Source: Rhynchopus sp. YZ270_cl-10 (taxonomy: Eukaryota > Euglenozoa > Diplonemea > Diplonemida > Diplonemidae). Taken from it: 64,000 bases of DNA. Where the stretch lies: positions 950,501 through 1,014,500 of the forward strand of contig OZ037921.1 of NCBI GenBank assembly GCA_964035575.1, given 5' to 3'. The translations under genes and the position numbers were made by a program. Shown here in pieces: positions 42,223 to 52,013 of the stretch (position 1 is the first letter of the stretch; every line of letters starts with the position of its first letter). The notes beneath the pieces are model-generated. The model was given only the letters and a program-made list of their open reading frames with translations, did not search any database and was not told the origin of the DNA.

Positions 42223-43069
42223 ATATATGGACTCGTCCGGAAACCCCTCTGGTAAGATTCATCCTTTTGGGTATTTTTGGGTTTTTTTGATGATGCCCCC
42301 CACAAAAAGTGCATCTAAGTGATATTCTGATATGAAAATAGGTTTTTTGGGGGGTCTGAGGCTATATTTTCGCTTTTTTAATCAGATTTTCAGCCTTTTA
42401 TTGTCGTTCTTCTGGATCTCTTCTCTCTTTCTCTTAATCCTGTCATGCCGCCTTGACAAGGTTTCATTGACCTCTGTCAAATCTACTAGATCAATGCCAG
42501 GGACTTTTGCTTTGTGGGTCACCTTGGATGTGGAGACTCCATAGTAAATACAGGTCCTCCGTGTCAGAGTACACGCTGAAATGACACGACCGTTGCTCGG
42601 GTAGCAGTACACAGAAGAAAAGAGATTGATGGAAAGAAGGGTGCGCTGATACGTATGAGTACGAGGGAATGAGATAACAAAGGCCTCTGTGTGAGGAAGC
42701 TCGCGCAGGGCACCGACAATGACCCCTACGGTAAGGATCTCCTGACAACAAGAATCATCAGAGAGATGGTTCGAAACGACACCAAGTGTGCGTCGCACCC
42801 ATTCTTACCGTGTTTCTCGACAAAAAAGGGAACTTCACTGCTGTCATTGCCACGTTTATGAAATGTCCAAAAATACGTAAAAAAATATAAGTAAAAAGGG
42901 GGGGAGGGGAAATAAACAAAAATAAATGCCCAAAATATGCCCTCTGGGGTGGTAGGTGTATGGCGGGTATCAAAAAATTGGGTTGTTTGGGTGTTTTGAG
43001 CAGAAAAACCATAAAAAACCCCAAAAGGATGAATCTTACCAGGAGGGTTTCCGGACGGACCCATATATA
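42223..43069. mobile_element. TIR element with an internal minus-strand ORF
   Basis: About 45-bp imperfect inverted repeats: TATATATGGACTCGTCCGGA at 42223 and the complement of TATATATGGGTCCGTCCGGA at the right end. Both continue through TGGTAAGATTCATCCTTTTG. The flanks are TA-rich, so the exact target duplication (probably TA) is unclear. A family B copy starts 6 bases after the right end, so the element sits at its edge. Confidence 0.7.
42382..42798 (-). CDS. ORF within the TIR element, unknown
   Basis: 138 residues on the minus strand, starting MRRTLGVVSNHLSDDSC and ending in a basic, charged stretch (RRHDRIKRKREEIQKNDN). A second frame upstream (about 42800-42880) encodes NDSSEVPFFVEKHGKNG and meets this one near a GTAAGA, so a spliced or shifted 5' part is possible. 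No transposase or known host family recognised. It may be a captured host fragment. Confidence 0.35.
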   Translation of the reverse strand: MRRTLGVVSNHLSDDSCCQEILTVGVIVGALRELPHTEAFVISFPRTHTYQRTLLSINLFSSVYCYPSNGRVISACTLTRRTCIYYGVSTSKVTHKAKVPGIDLVDLTEVNETLSRRHDRIKRKREEIQKNDNKRLKI

Positions 43070-43074
43070 AAATA

Positions 43075-43131
43075 CAGTGGATATTGCGCAACTGTGGGAC
43101 TACTACACTACTCCAACAATTTATCTAAAGA
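43075..43131 (+). repeat. Dispersed repeat family B
   Basis: CAGTGGATATTGCGCAACTG through CTACACTACTCCAACAATTT. It is somewhat shortened in the middle compared with 39511-39577. Confidence 0.7.
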
Positions 43132-43729
43132 AAAGAAACGGTTTTGATTAGAGGGTAATGGGGAAAGGGGGGTGTTGTCAGGTGTGTGCGCGCGAGAAGG
43201 TTTATTCATCTTTCAAGAAAGGGTGCAATGTGTTGATCCTCTCAAATGCTTTCAATTCTGTGAACCGGAAGTATATGAATGTAATCTTTCAAGTCTTCTT
43301 CTTCTTCTTCTTTTATAAGGTGGACGAAGCGAGGCTCGTAAACTTTATTATTTTTTTTGAAAAAAAAATGCAATTTATTTATTGTACCTTTTTTGTCCTC
43401 GGACAGCATTGAGGCTCGCTTTGATATTGTGCGAGAGAGAGAGAGAGAGAGAGAGAGAGCCGTATGCACCATTAAATATTTCCACTTCCTCCCCTCTTGT
43501 ACAGAAGCAAAAAAACCTCTGCAAAAACACTGTAATATTTTTTTAAACAGTAGAGATTTTGCTGATAAGTGTTTCACAGTGCGGTGCTAATTACAAAAAA
43601 AAAATGTTATTTTTAGATTGGTGTGGCCCAAAAGTATTCAAAAAACAGGGGGAGGGTGGGTTCTTTTTTCTTTGTTGGGTTCTAGCGGAGTTGGCCCTGT
43701 ATGGCAAGTAGACTCACATCTTCCGTCCT
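43132..43729. other. Intergenic, low complexity
   Basis: A GA dinucleotide run spans 43433-43459. A T-run and A-runs flank it. No gene seen. Confidence 0.5.
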
Positions 43730-44745
43730 GCAATGATGATCACTTTGAATAAGAGTAGTGGTGCATAGCTTGTAGAGGGGTTCACCCCCTCTTCCATGAT
43801 GCAGTACGGCTTTTCAGCCAAGCCCTGAGCACAGATTGTCTGGTCCTGTCCTGTTTCCTTTCGCTTGCATGCATTTCGCATGGCAGCAATGTACAGAATA
43901 TTTTCCAAAAATGGATTTTCTGCTGAGCGCAGGTAGGTGCCAAAAAAATGGCAAATCCTCAACACCCTTTGCAATGATGATCACTTTGAATAAGAGTAGT
44001 GGTGCATAGCTTGTGGAGGGGTTTATCCCCTCTTCCATGATGCAGTACGGCTTTTCAGCCAATAAGCCCTGAGCACAGATTGTCTGGTCCCATAGGTTCT
44101 CGAATATCTTCCTGTTGTCTTTGCTGTATTGTATGCATTTCGTGAAGTAGCGTGTCCTCATGAGCTCATGAGCTCGGAGGCATGTGGCATGTGGCATTAT
44201 CTACTTCGTAGAAGAAATGTCTGCACAGCGAGACACATTCAAGTGTTTTTTTTTGTTTTGATGACTGAGTACGTGAGGTTTAGGGTCATTTGACCGCACC
44301 TGTCGGATGTGTGTGTGTGCATGCGAGGTGTGTTTTTTGAATGCTGTTTTCTCTGTTTCTCTCCTTCCAACAAACACTTTCCAACAGCCTTATGCAATGA
44401 TGATCACTTTGAATAAGAGTAGTGGTGCATAGCTTGTGGAGGGGTTCACCCCCTCTTCCATGATGCAGTACGGCTTTTCAGCCAATAAGCCCTGAGCACA
44501 GATTGTCTGGTCCTGTCCTGTTTCCTTTCGCTTGCATGCATTTCGCATCAGCAATGTACAGAATATTTTCCAAAAATGGATTTTCTGCTGAGCGCAGGTA
44601 GGTGCCAAAAAAATGGCAAATCCTCAACACCCTTTGCAATGATGATCACTTTGAATAAGAGTAGTGGTGCATAGCTTGTGGAGGGGTTTATCCCCTCTTC
44701 CATGATGCAGTACGGCTTTTCAGCCAATAAGCCCTGAGCACACAT
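43730..44745 (-). repeat. Tandem duplicated exon-like sequence, four units
   Basis: Four units begin near 43730, 43971, 44395 and 44636 with GCAATGATGATCACTTTGAA. Units 1 and 3 are one type, 2 and 4 another, so a two-unit block was duplicated; the last unit is cut short. On the minus strand all share an open stretch encoding DQTICAQGLLAEKPYCIMEE, then PSTSYAPLLLFKVIIIA. Type 1 is preceded by LENILYIAAMRNACKRKETG and type 2 by YFTKCIQYSKDNRKIFENLW. CAG precedes the open stretch of type 1, as at an exon start. No start codon, stop or family could be tied to it. A fragment of a minus-strand multi-exon gene or its debris is likely. Confidence 0.55.
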
Positions 44746-44811
44746 GCCCCCCCCCCTCCCCTGGTTTTCTTCCCTCAGAAACAGTTGCATTCAAGTCAAC
44801 TTTCTTTCTTA

Positions 44812-44872
44812 CGCTTTCGTCCGGGTGGTTGTCATCGTACAGCGAGCAGTCGGAGGTGCCATCAAGAACCAC
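44812..44872 (+). repeat. Dispersed repeat family F
   Basis: Core CTTTCATCCGGATGGCTGGC, then ATCGTACARNGNGTCAGTCG and GAGGTGC.CCTGCATCAA. Other copies at 12937-12992, 60068-60130 and 62300-62362. Confidence 0.6.
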
Positions 44873-44927
44873 CATTTTTTTCACCCCCAACCGGACCCTA
44901 CATCACACAGGATTCATGTCTCTGTGT

Positions 44928-45097
44928 TTGCAATGATCCCCTTTCATCTGGCTGATGAGTGGAAGCGGGAGTAGCACATGATGTAAACCACGAAATGGAC
45001 GTAGACCTGCATGGTTGGGTGTCCACTCCCTCATTGTACCAAGGTACACTGTTCACGAGAGGGATTTTGTATTAAATTAAATTTTCAAGTCAACTTT
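44928..45097 (+). repeat. Dispersed repeat family D, full-length copy
   Basis: Shares the 5' extension seen at 10684. Its T-rich tail (45085-45115) merges with a pyrimidine tract ending in CAG at 45120, 26 bases before the start of the next gene. The repeat may therefore supply that gene's trans-splice signal. Confidence 0.65.
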
Positions 45098-45146
45098 TTT
45101 TCTCTCTCACCTCACGGCAGAAGCACACACACCCCCCACAGCAACC

Positions 45147-46177
45147 ATGCCTCCCCTATCGAAGGTCGGAAGACCTGTGTTTGTGTCAGGGATTTTGACC
45201 TCCGTCCCGACGGGGAAAAGAACAATCAACCGCGTTGTCACCATCGGCGAGGCAGAGCACAAGGTGAGGTGGGAACAGGTGTGTTTTCTGCTTTCCTCCT
45301 CAAAATTCAATCTTTTTTGAGAAATTTGCCCTTTCCCCCTCATAAAAAAAGCTGGGCGGAGGGTGGGCGTGGCGTGGATATATTCTGTTGCGACACGTGA
45401 TTTTTCCAAGTTTTCAAAAAAAGATAAAGAGTTGGTGATCATCGGGAATTCTCTAGGTACATAGCATTTTTTTTAGCACCGTTTTCCAGCAGAACCAATC
45501 ATATTTGTCTTCAAAACACTCTTCAAGAAATGTTTTTTTTTTTTTTTTTTTTTTTTAAACAGTTTCTCGAAGAGAAACCGAGGATTGGTGACACAGTGAC
45601 TTTGTCGTTTACCCAAGCAAGAGCGAAGGTGGGGCATCTTACTGTGACTGAAAGAACCGGGGTTGAACCCGAAGAGATGCCAATCCCGAAGGCCCCCGAG
45701 GAACCAAAGAAGAAAGTAACAAGGAAGTCTAAGAAGAAGGAAACAGAGGAGGGTGAAAAGAAGGAACCGAAGAAGGCTTCAAAGACGAAGACGTCAAACT
45801 CAAAGAAGGCTGATGTAGTGGAGGAGGCCGTGAAGAAGGAACTCGGCAAGTTTGAGTTCACCAACGCTGGGGTGGGGGGGCTCGAACTGAGCGGGCAGAT
45901 GCTGGCAAGGATGGTGATTGCCGAAGAGCTGCTGGCGCTTGATGACATGGTGTACGTAGACGCAAAATCGATGGACGGCCTTCTCCGGCACTCCCTTGTT
46001 CTGTACCTTAAGTCGAATGAGTACCCTGATGACAAGGCCAAAGAACAGACACAAAAGACCATCAACAGAACTCCCATGAAGGAGGCGGTGCGCAAAGCGC
46101 TCGACCTATGGATGCGTGAGCGCGACATCGACACCTCTGACAGACCACAGCCTAGATATTCATCGGCATCAGCATAA
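45147..46177 (+). CDS. Unknown lysine-rich two-domain protein
   Basis: Two exons: 45147-45263 and 45563-46177, phase 0, donor GTGAGG, acceptor TTTAAACAG after a long T-run. The product is 243 residues. Residues 1-75 (MPPLSKVGRPVFVSGIL, then IGDTVTLSFTQARAKVG) look like a small beta domain. Residues 85-135 are a charged linker rich in lysine and glutamate (KKKVTRKSKKKETEEGEKK). Residues 140-235 are helical (ELSGQMLARMVIAEELLALD). I do not recognise a family. The linker suggests a nuclear or nucleic-acid-binding protein, but that is a guess. Exon 1 was chosen because the frame opens with ATG right after a pyrimidine tract and CAG, and joins exon 2 without a stop. Confidence 0.7.
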
Positions 46178-46494
46178 GTTGAAGGGGGCGAAAGGGGGGA
46201 GAGAGAGCGAGGGGGGAAGGATTGCAGAGGAAAAAAAGTTTGAGGGTCGGGAGGGAGAGGGCGATTGTCGATGAAAGGGAAAAAGGTGCTTGTGGGGTAT
46301 CGTGGCCCTTTAGATGATATTGTGAGGAAAAGAGAAAATAGGGGGACAACGTAAAGAAGAATTTTTTGAGATTGAGGGGATGTGTTATTTTTTTTGTAAA
46401 GATCTTTGTCTATCCCTGCGTCCCGCTGATGAACGGCAAGGCGTTGGCACTTTTCAACGTCTCCTTTTTTTTTTTTTTTTTTAAAGGGTTCGGG
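46178..46494. other. Intergenic with family G repeat
   Basis: Family G lies at 46415-46470, followed by a T-run and the 8-base GGTTCGGG duplicated by the next element. No gene seen. Confidence 0.5.
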
Positions 46495-47050
46495 CAGGGT
46501 TTCCGCTTATCTTCATGGAAAAATTTTTTTTTCCAAAACCGTGAAGATATGAAGATATGTCCAAAAAGGGGTCAAAAAAAATTTTTTCGCGCTCCGCGCG
46601 AAAAGGTCCGTCCATTTCAGGTAAATACGTGATGACGTGGGATGGTAATGTACATCAAGAACCAAACCAACCCTTTTTCTCATGTTTTTTCTACGCCTGC
46701 CCTCCCTCAGTATAGGGAGAAACGGCGGTCATAATATCAAAACTTTTTGGCGAAGCCACGGTACGCAACATTTCAAAAATTGTGACTTAAAATCAACCAT
46801 TTTTACAGACAAACTATGGTAGAGGGCTGTGGGATTCCGCTCATAAGTTTTGCGCCGCAGGCGCACGGTACGCTACTTTTTTTATTTTTGTCGATCCCTT
46901 ATTCTCACTCTTTGTCAAATGGTGCAAAGATTGAGGGAATTGGGGCACGGTCTGAAACTTTACCTCGCTATATCCTCTTCACAATGATACCAGGAAGGGG
47001 ATAAGACGCGCTTCGCGCGCGCGCGACGCCCTGCCTCCCCTTTTTTTCTG

Positions 47051-47083
<33 letters not shown>

Positions 47084-47088
47084 TCCCC

Positions 47089-48157
47089 TGGGAAATAAAG
47101 TATACGAAGGATTTGGCACTTTTAGCGGGATTCTTTTTAATGATAATTTCACGCACTTTTTTTATCGCAAATTAAAAACCCGCTCATTGAACTTTATTTC
47201 ACGCGTTTTTCACTTTTTTTCACTGCAATTCCTTCAGAGCGGGATTTTATTTTTGTTTTTTTCACGCTAAAACAGGGGTTTTATTTGGCGATAACTTCAC
47301 GCTAAATTTTGGTACATCCTGCACTACCACCCGCCTAAAAATTGAAAATTTCGAATTTTTTTTTGCCCTTTTCCCATTTTTTCTGACACATGCAACATGC
47401 CGAAGGATGTAAGACGCAAACGGTCCTCCGACAGGAGATGGACAAGCACTACAGTAAGGACTAGCATTGTCGACACCGTACGTCCGTGAATGGGACCGCT
47501 TTTTAAGGAATTCATTGGCAAGACTGACGGTAAGCCCACAGAAGCCGACTTCGTTTCGTACATAGTGTATCTCCGTGACGATCTCACTATCAAGACGAAG
47601 GACACACCACCCCCTTTACTTCATTGTGAGGAAGGTGGTGGCTGGCATGATATTCTGTGATGGGCGGGGATCTTCTGAATGTGTCTCGCTCTTGCACGAC
47701 AGCCATTTCCCGACCTCCCGCACCCGAGGGGACACTGAGGTGGCGAGAGGTCGGGATGTAGCTTTGTGTACCGTTGAGGCAGCTTTCCAAACCCGACCAC
47801 ACGCTACGCTACGCGCTATGCGTACACGTGGTGTGGGCTTTTTAGGCTACATACTGTACGCGCTACGCGCAAAATGCCGTTGTTGTGTGTGTAAAAACGT
47901 GGGTTGCGTGGTACTGCATGGGGTCACACGTGCACCACCCTGTGGCTCACACATGGTTCTGCCACCCCGAAAATGCGTATCCCACCCCACATACCAGGGT
48001 ATGGGCCCAGTTCACCAGTTTTTTGCAGGTTCCCAGCGAGCAAAAGCTAGCGGGGGGGTAATGAGAGCTACCTGGAGGGACACATACTCGTTAGTTATTG
48101 CACAATAAATGAGTCCCGCTAAAAGTGCCAAATCCTTTCGTATACTTTATTTCCCGT
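47089..48157. mobile_element. TIR element nested inside hAT-like element 2
   Basis: Left end GGGAAATAAAGTATACGAAG, then GATTTGGCACTTTTAGCGGG; the right end is its reverse complement (CCCGCTAAAAGTGCCAAATC to TATACTTTATTTCCC). The inverted repeats are about 44 bp and differ at very few positions. The interior (47160-48110) has further TTTCACGC-type inverted segments and no recognised gene. Confidence 0.7.
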
Positions 48158-48171
48158 GAAATAAAATTACG

Positions 48172-48338
48172 TATTCACCTCCTTTTAGCGGATTATTTTG
48201 CGATACTTCACTTATTTTTTTCCCAGGCTCGTGCACTCAATTTGCCTCGCTTCGCTCGGCAAATTAAGTAGCCCTCGCCTGGGAAAAAAATGCGTGAAGT
48301 TATCGCAAAATAAAACCCCGCTAAAAGGAGGTGAATAA
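48172..48338. mobile_element. Foldback element with CTCGCTTCGCTCG centre
   Basis: ATTCACCTCCTTTTAGCGG pairs with CCGCTAAAAGGAGGTGAAT. The arms run inward through TTTTTTTCCCAGGC to a GC-rich centre CCTCGCTTCGCTCGG that is itself a hairpin. No coding capacity. Confidence 0.7.
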
Positions 48339-48549
48339 ATAGTTATTTCTCATGAAGATATCTTCATGGGAAAAAACGGGAAAATCCCAGATTTTTTTTT
48401 TTTTTTGAAGATTTTTTGGGTCATATCTTCATAGCGGAAACACTGGGTTCGGGTTTCCTTCCCAAGCAGTCCTCCCCACCCTGTTCCAATAGATAGCAAA
48501 CCATCCCCTAGAATCTGTACTGTTGACGCGACTGTATTTTTTTTTTAAA

Positions 48550-48660
48550 TCAGATGCAAACCACGAAATGGATGTAAGGACCGCATGGGTGTCTACTCCC
48601 CGGTCATACCAAAGGTACACTGTTCACGAGTGGGCTGTTGTAATTTCAAGTCAACCCTGT
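48550..48660 (+). repeat. Dispersed repeat family D
   Basis: GATGCAAACCACGAAATGGA through GGTCATACCAAAGGTACACT and CACGAGTGGGCTGTTGTAAT. Confidence 0.65.
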
Positions 48661-48946
48661 TTTTTTGTGCTGAATGCAGTGTGGTGTTAACAGTGCTGCT
48701 GCCTGCTATCCCATACACAATCGACACGATTAATGGGTCTCAAAGTACACAAGCTGCGTTTACCATTTGAGGTATCCTGTGTGTTCGTAAGCGCACAGGA
48801 TGCTCACACTTTTCTCCCTTTTTTTTTACCCACACCAAAAATACAATGTATAGTGAAGACTGTATGGCAGCGACACTAAATCAACAGATTCATGGCTCTC
48901 CACCGTAACGCAAAAAAAAAAAAAAAAAATAACATCTCATTCATTG

Positions 48947-49014
48947 GTGCGGTCAGCGGTCCACGGGAAACCCGTGGGTGAACCACGGGAGCAACCCTGG
49001 GTTGCTGACCGCAC
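48947..49014. repeat. Small foldback element
   Basis: Ends GTGCGGTCAGC and GCTGACCGCAC, with internal CCACGGG/CCCGTGG palindromes. The flanks show no clear duplication. Confidence 0.6.
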
Positions 49015-49453
49015 TCATATCTAGAATCAAAGGAAAAAAAAGCTGGTCAAAAAAAACCATCGAGTGAAAAAACGTTCCGACATAGTCCCTGCATTTTAGG
49101 AGTAGGGCTGTAGTGATAGTTGAAGGTGATTCCATACGTCGTAAGGTTCGTTACTTCAAACTGTTCTGTTGTGTGTTGTACAAATGGAAGATTTATTCCT
49201 TTTAGTACAAATCTCAATACACGTGGTTCAGTTCATTGCCAACCTTTCTCCCAACTAGGCGTGCACTATCAGCTTCACTTTCCCTTTTTTGGTGACTGAA
49301 TAGCTGAATAAATTCTCTTTCCTTTTTATACCCTATACAAATATGCTTCGTTCTCATAGGTTGAAGATGTACGGAGCTATTCCCCCCCTTCTTGTAGTGA
49401 GAGGGACAACTTTCAACCGTACAGCTGCGTCTATCAAAAGAAAACAAAAACGA

Positions 49454-49516
49454 CTATAGTGGAGTTCATCCTCGGGTGGCTACACTAATACTTATACAAC
49501 CAAGTTTTCAAAAAAC
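49454..49516 (+). repeat. Dispersed repeat family A
   Basis: TATAGTGGAGTTCATCCTCG, then GGTGGCTACACTAATA, ACAACCAAGTTTTC and an A-run. TAGTGGAG and CTACACTA can pair. Other copies: 12151-12200, 54084-54139, 56974-57035, 57042-57097 and, on the minus strand, 63358-63418. A broken tandem copy is at 9483-9535. Families A and B share the TAGTGGAG...CTACACTA layout. Confidence 0.65.
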
Positions 49517-49892
49517 GAAGTACTGTTACAAGGTGAGGTGACAGCATTCGACTACAAAAGATTCGAAAAGAAAGCGGGAAAAGAAAAGAAAAAAAAATAA
49601 TAATAAGAAATACTACCACCGATACAGCAGGTATCTTAGAAGTTATAAACGAAATCGAGGGGGGGAAAAAAAAGGTGGGAAGGGTGTTTATTGATAAGAA
49701 TTGTTCATGTGAAGAGGTCTGTTGACCACTGCTAAAGGGTTTTGCGTGCTCAAGATGTGCATGAGAGACATTTATCTGGAATGTTTTTGTCTTTAAGTCG
49801 ATGATTTTTGTGCATAAAAAGGGCCTACAGTCTGTCCACTGTGCAGACACACCCCACCACACACCCACACCAGATACACAAGACACGACACA

Positions 49893-50534
49893 ATGCCGAC
49901 CTTCAGCTACTTTGGCTTCTACTCAAGAGCCGCAGGCAGTCTGGCTGCCTTTGAGGAGCACGGCTACGCATACGAGGCGAATGTGATGACCCCAGAGGCG
50001 TGGGGTGCGTACAAGGAGAAGGGCATCTGCCCCTTCGGCCAGCTTCCGATCCTGGAGACAGACGACGTTGGTGTTGTGGCGCAGTCTGTTGCGATCATGC
50101 AGTACATCGGGAAGCTGAAGAACGCAGAGGGCAAGGACCTGAAGGAGAAGATGCGCCACGAGATGGTGATCGGGATCACAGAGGACCTGATGGGCGACCT
50201 TGGGAAAAACGTGGACACGGCCTTCCAGAAGAACAAGGTGCCTGCCGAGGATCTGGCGAAGTTCTGGGCGGAGACGATCCCAGGACGCTTTGCACACTAC
50301 GAGAAGTTCATTGACGGAAAGGACCGCTTCACAGAAGCAGGGAACACTGTGGGGGAGCTGTACTTCTGCACCGTGCTGCACCAGATCAAAGGCCTTGTGG
50401 GCGACTCGCTGGACAAATTCCCCAACCTTCTTTCCTTCTACAACAGAGTTAGCTCTCTCGACTCTGTCAAGAAGGTCAACGCTGGCGAGACTGCCTTTGG
50501 GAAGCTCAACAACTACTTTGTGACAAGCGCTTAG
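49893..50534 (+). CDS. Glutathione S-transferase, copy 1
   Basis: 213 residues, normal for a cytosolic GST. The thioredoxin-like half (1-75) has Tyr6 in SYFGFYSRAAG as the likely glutathione-activating residue. It also has GQLPILETDD with cis-Pro52 and the glutathione-binding Gln64-Ser65 (AQSVAIMQYIGK). The helical half (85-205) includes FAHYEKFIDGKDRFTEAGNT. The overall pattern fits sigma- or alpha-like GSTs, which conjugate glutathione to electrophiles or act on lipid peroxides. Intronless, with no targeting signal, so probably cytosolic. The protein is identical to copy 3, and so is the short leader before the ATG, apart from small gaps. Confidence 0.9.
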   Translation: MPTFSYFGFYSRAAGSLAAFEEHGYAYEANVMTPEAWGAYKEKGICPFGQLPILETDDVGVVAQSVAIMQYIGKLKNAEGKDLKEKMRHEMVIGITEDLMGDLGKNVDTAFQKNKVPAEDLAKFWAETIPGRFAHYEKFIDGKDRFTEAGNTVGELYFCTVLHQIKGLVGDSLDKFPNLLSFYNRVSSLDSVKKVNAGETAFGKLNNYFVTSA

Positions 50535-51377
50535 TGACCATCCGAACACTTTCTCAAGTATTCAACTACAAACAACACGAACAACTCAGAACACACACAA
50601 AACAAACACCTGTGGACGGTATTCGCGGGCAGAAGGTGCACAACCCGAGCCAACAATACCACCCACGTAACATACGATGCTTCTTCACTCTTCTTCCGAA
50701 GTAACGTCTAATTTTTTTTACACACCCACCCCCCTCACCCCCTGGTCCCCCCCCTAGCACTTCATTCAAAATAACAATGAAGCGAATGTAGCGATACCGG
50801 TTTGTGGTTAAATGCCGAGGCTTACTTACACTGATTTTTTTTTTTCAACCCTCCCGGAGTACATCCAAAGGTGTCACCACTATTTCAATATTCTCCCCCC
50901 CACACTTCATTCAAAAGATCCAAAAAAGGTAAGCGCACCCAACAAACAAGACACGCAGTACACCCCCCTTTTTAATCAGAACCCTTCAGGGATGACTCAC
51001 CCATCCACCTCACAGCTGATTCATCCCTTGGGGAGATGCACATAGAAGGCCATAGACAGAGGCCCACTGCACCCCATCACCTCGACACAGAGAACGGTGT
51101 GGGAATACTCTCTGCTTTTGATAAGACCTGATACAGGCGTGGCTGAGGCGAGACAACAGTAAGCATTCGTACGCCTCAGGCAACGCCTCACATAGATTTT
51201 CCAGACATACCTATTTTGCGTAGTCAGCCTCTGTTGCATTGTATGGTAATACTTGCCGGCTTCGAGCAAACGTAGATTACTTCTTTACACCCCACACTAT
51301 TGGGGTCACATGCTGCGCAGTAATCCCCCTTTTTACCCACACAAAACCCTTTTCCAGACCAAATAAAAAACCCAACA
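50535..51377. other. Spacer between GST copies 1 and 2
   Basis: No gene and no placed repeat. A pyrimidine-rich stretch lies at 50715-50755. The first 25 bases after the stop match the 3' flank of copy 3. Confidence 0.5.
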
Positions 51378-52013
51378 ATGCCGACCTTCACCTACTTCCC
51401 CGTTCAGGCCCGTGGATACGGATGTCTTCTTACCTTCGAGGAGCACGGCTTCGCATACGACGCCAAGCAGGTGACCCCCGACACATGGGGTGCCGTCAAG
51501 GCAACCGGCATCTGCCCCTTCGGCCAGGTCCCGATCCTTGAGACCGAGGATGTTGGTGTCATTGGACAGTCTGTTGCGATCATGCAGTACATCGGGAAGC
51601 TGAAGAACGCAGAGGGCAAGGACCTGAAGGAGAAGACCCGCCACGACATGATTGTTGGGCTTGCTGAGGACCTCTACGCAGATGTGGCGAAGAACGTGAA
51701 CACCGTCTTCCAGAAGGATAAGGTGACCGCAGAGGCGCTTGCGAAGTTCTGGGCAGAGTCCCTTCCCACCCGCCTCGCCCACGCGGAGAAGTTCCTCGAC
51801 GGTAAGGACCGCTTCACCGAGGCCGGCAACACCATTGGTGAGCTCTACTTCTACAGTGTCCTGCACCAGGTCAAGAACGTCACTGCGGACGTCCTCGCGA
51901 AGTTCCCCAACCTCCTTGCCTTCTACAACAGAATTGACGCTCTCGACTCCGTCAAGAAGGTCAACACCGGAGGCAGCGCCTTCGGTACCGTGAACCCCTA
52001 CTTCGTTGCATGA
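51378..52013 (+). CDS. Glutathione S-transferase, copy 2 (diverged)
   Basis: 211 residues. It shares the framework of copies 1 and 3 (GICPFGQVPILETEDVGVIG, QSVAIMQYIGKLKNAEGKDL, DGKDRFTEAGNTIGELYF). It differs at the N-terminus (TYFPVQARGYGCLLTFEEH), which lines the substrate pocket, and in the helical half. Tyr5 or Tyr6-type chemistry is retained as TYF. The stretch encoding SVAIMQYIGKLKNAEGKDLK is identical in DNA to the other copies, which suggests conversion within an otherwise diverged gene. Codon use is more C-ending than in copies 1 and 3. Confidence 0.9.
   Translation: MPTFTYFPVQARGYGCLLTFEEHGFAYDAKQVTPDTWGAVKATGICPFGQVPILETEDVGVIGQSVAIMQYIGKLKNAEGKDLKEKTRHDMIVGLAEDLYADVAKNVNTVFQKDKVTAEALAKFWAESLPTRLAHAEKFLDGKDRFTEAGNTIGELYFYSVLHQVKNVTADVLAKFPNLLAFYNRIDALDSVKKVNTGGSAFGTVNPYFVA

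Larger units (their letters stand above)
46495..48445. mobile_element. hAT-like non-autonomous DNA transposon 2, with nested insertions
   Basis: Begins CAGGGTTTCCGCTTATCTTC and ends GCGGAAACACTG. GGTTCGGG stands on both sides (46487-46494 and 48446-48453), an 8-bp target duplication as in hAT elements. Sequence at 46748-46880 (GGCGAAGCCACGGTACGCAA, then GCGCCGCAGGCGCACGGTAC) is the reverse complement relative of 9790-9905 in element 1. Nested foldback elements make up much of 47089-48338. The ORF at 47575-48108 has no transposase features, so the element is probably non-autonomous. Confidence 0.75.
48661..49892. other. Intergenic before the first GST gene
   Basis: Holds a 68-bp foldback (48947-49014) and family A (49454-49516). 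The last 60 bases before the GST start (CTGTCCACTGTGCAGACACA and following) are repeated before the third GST gene. No other gene seen. Confidence 0.5.

Noticed and set aside
43730-44745. Regular repeats that could suggest a CRISPR array
   Set aside because: Units are 240-420 bp, not 25-40, have no unique spacers, and the genome is eukaryotic.
47575-48108. 177-codon ORF inside hAT-like element 2
   Set aside because: No hAT transposase motifs; it crosses the nested inverted-repeat boundaries and is rich in CG-repeat residues.
49923-50549. Minus-strand ORFs of about 210 codons opposite each GST gene
   Set aside because: Shadows of the GST frame; the same mirror appears at 51333-52100 and 52807-53442.
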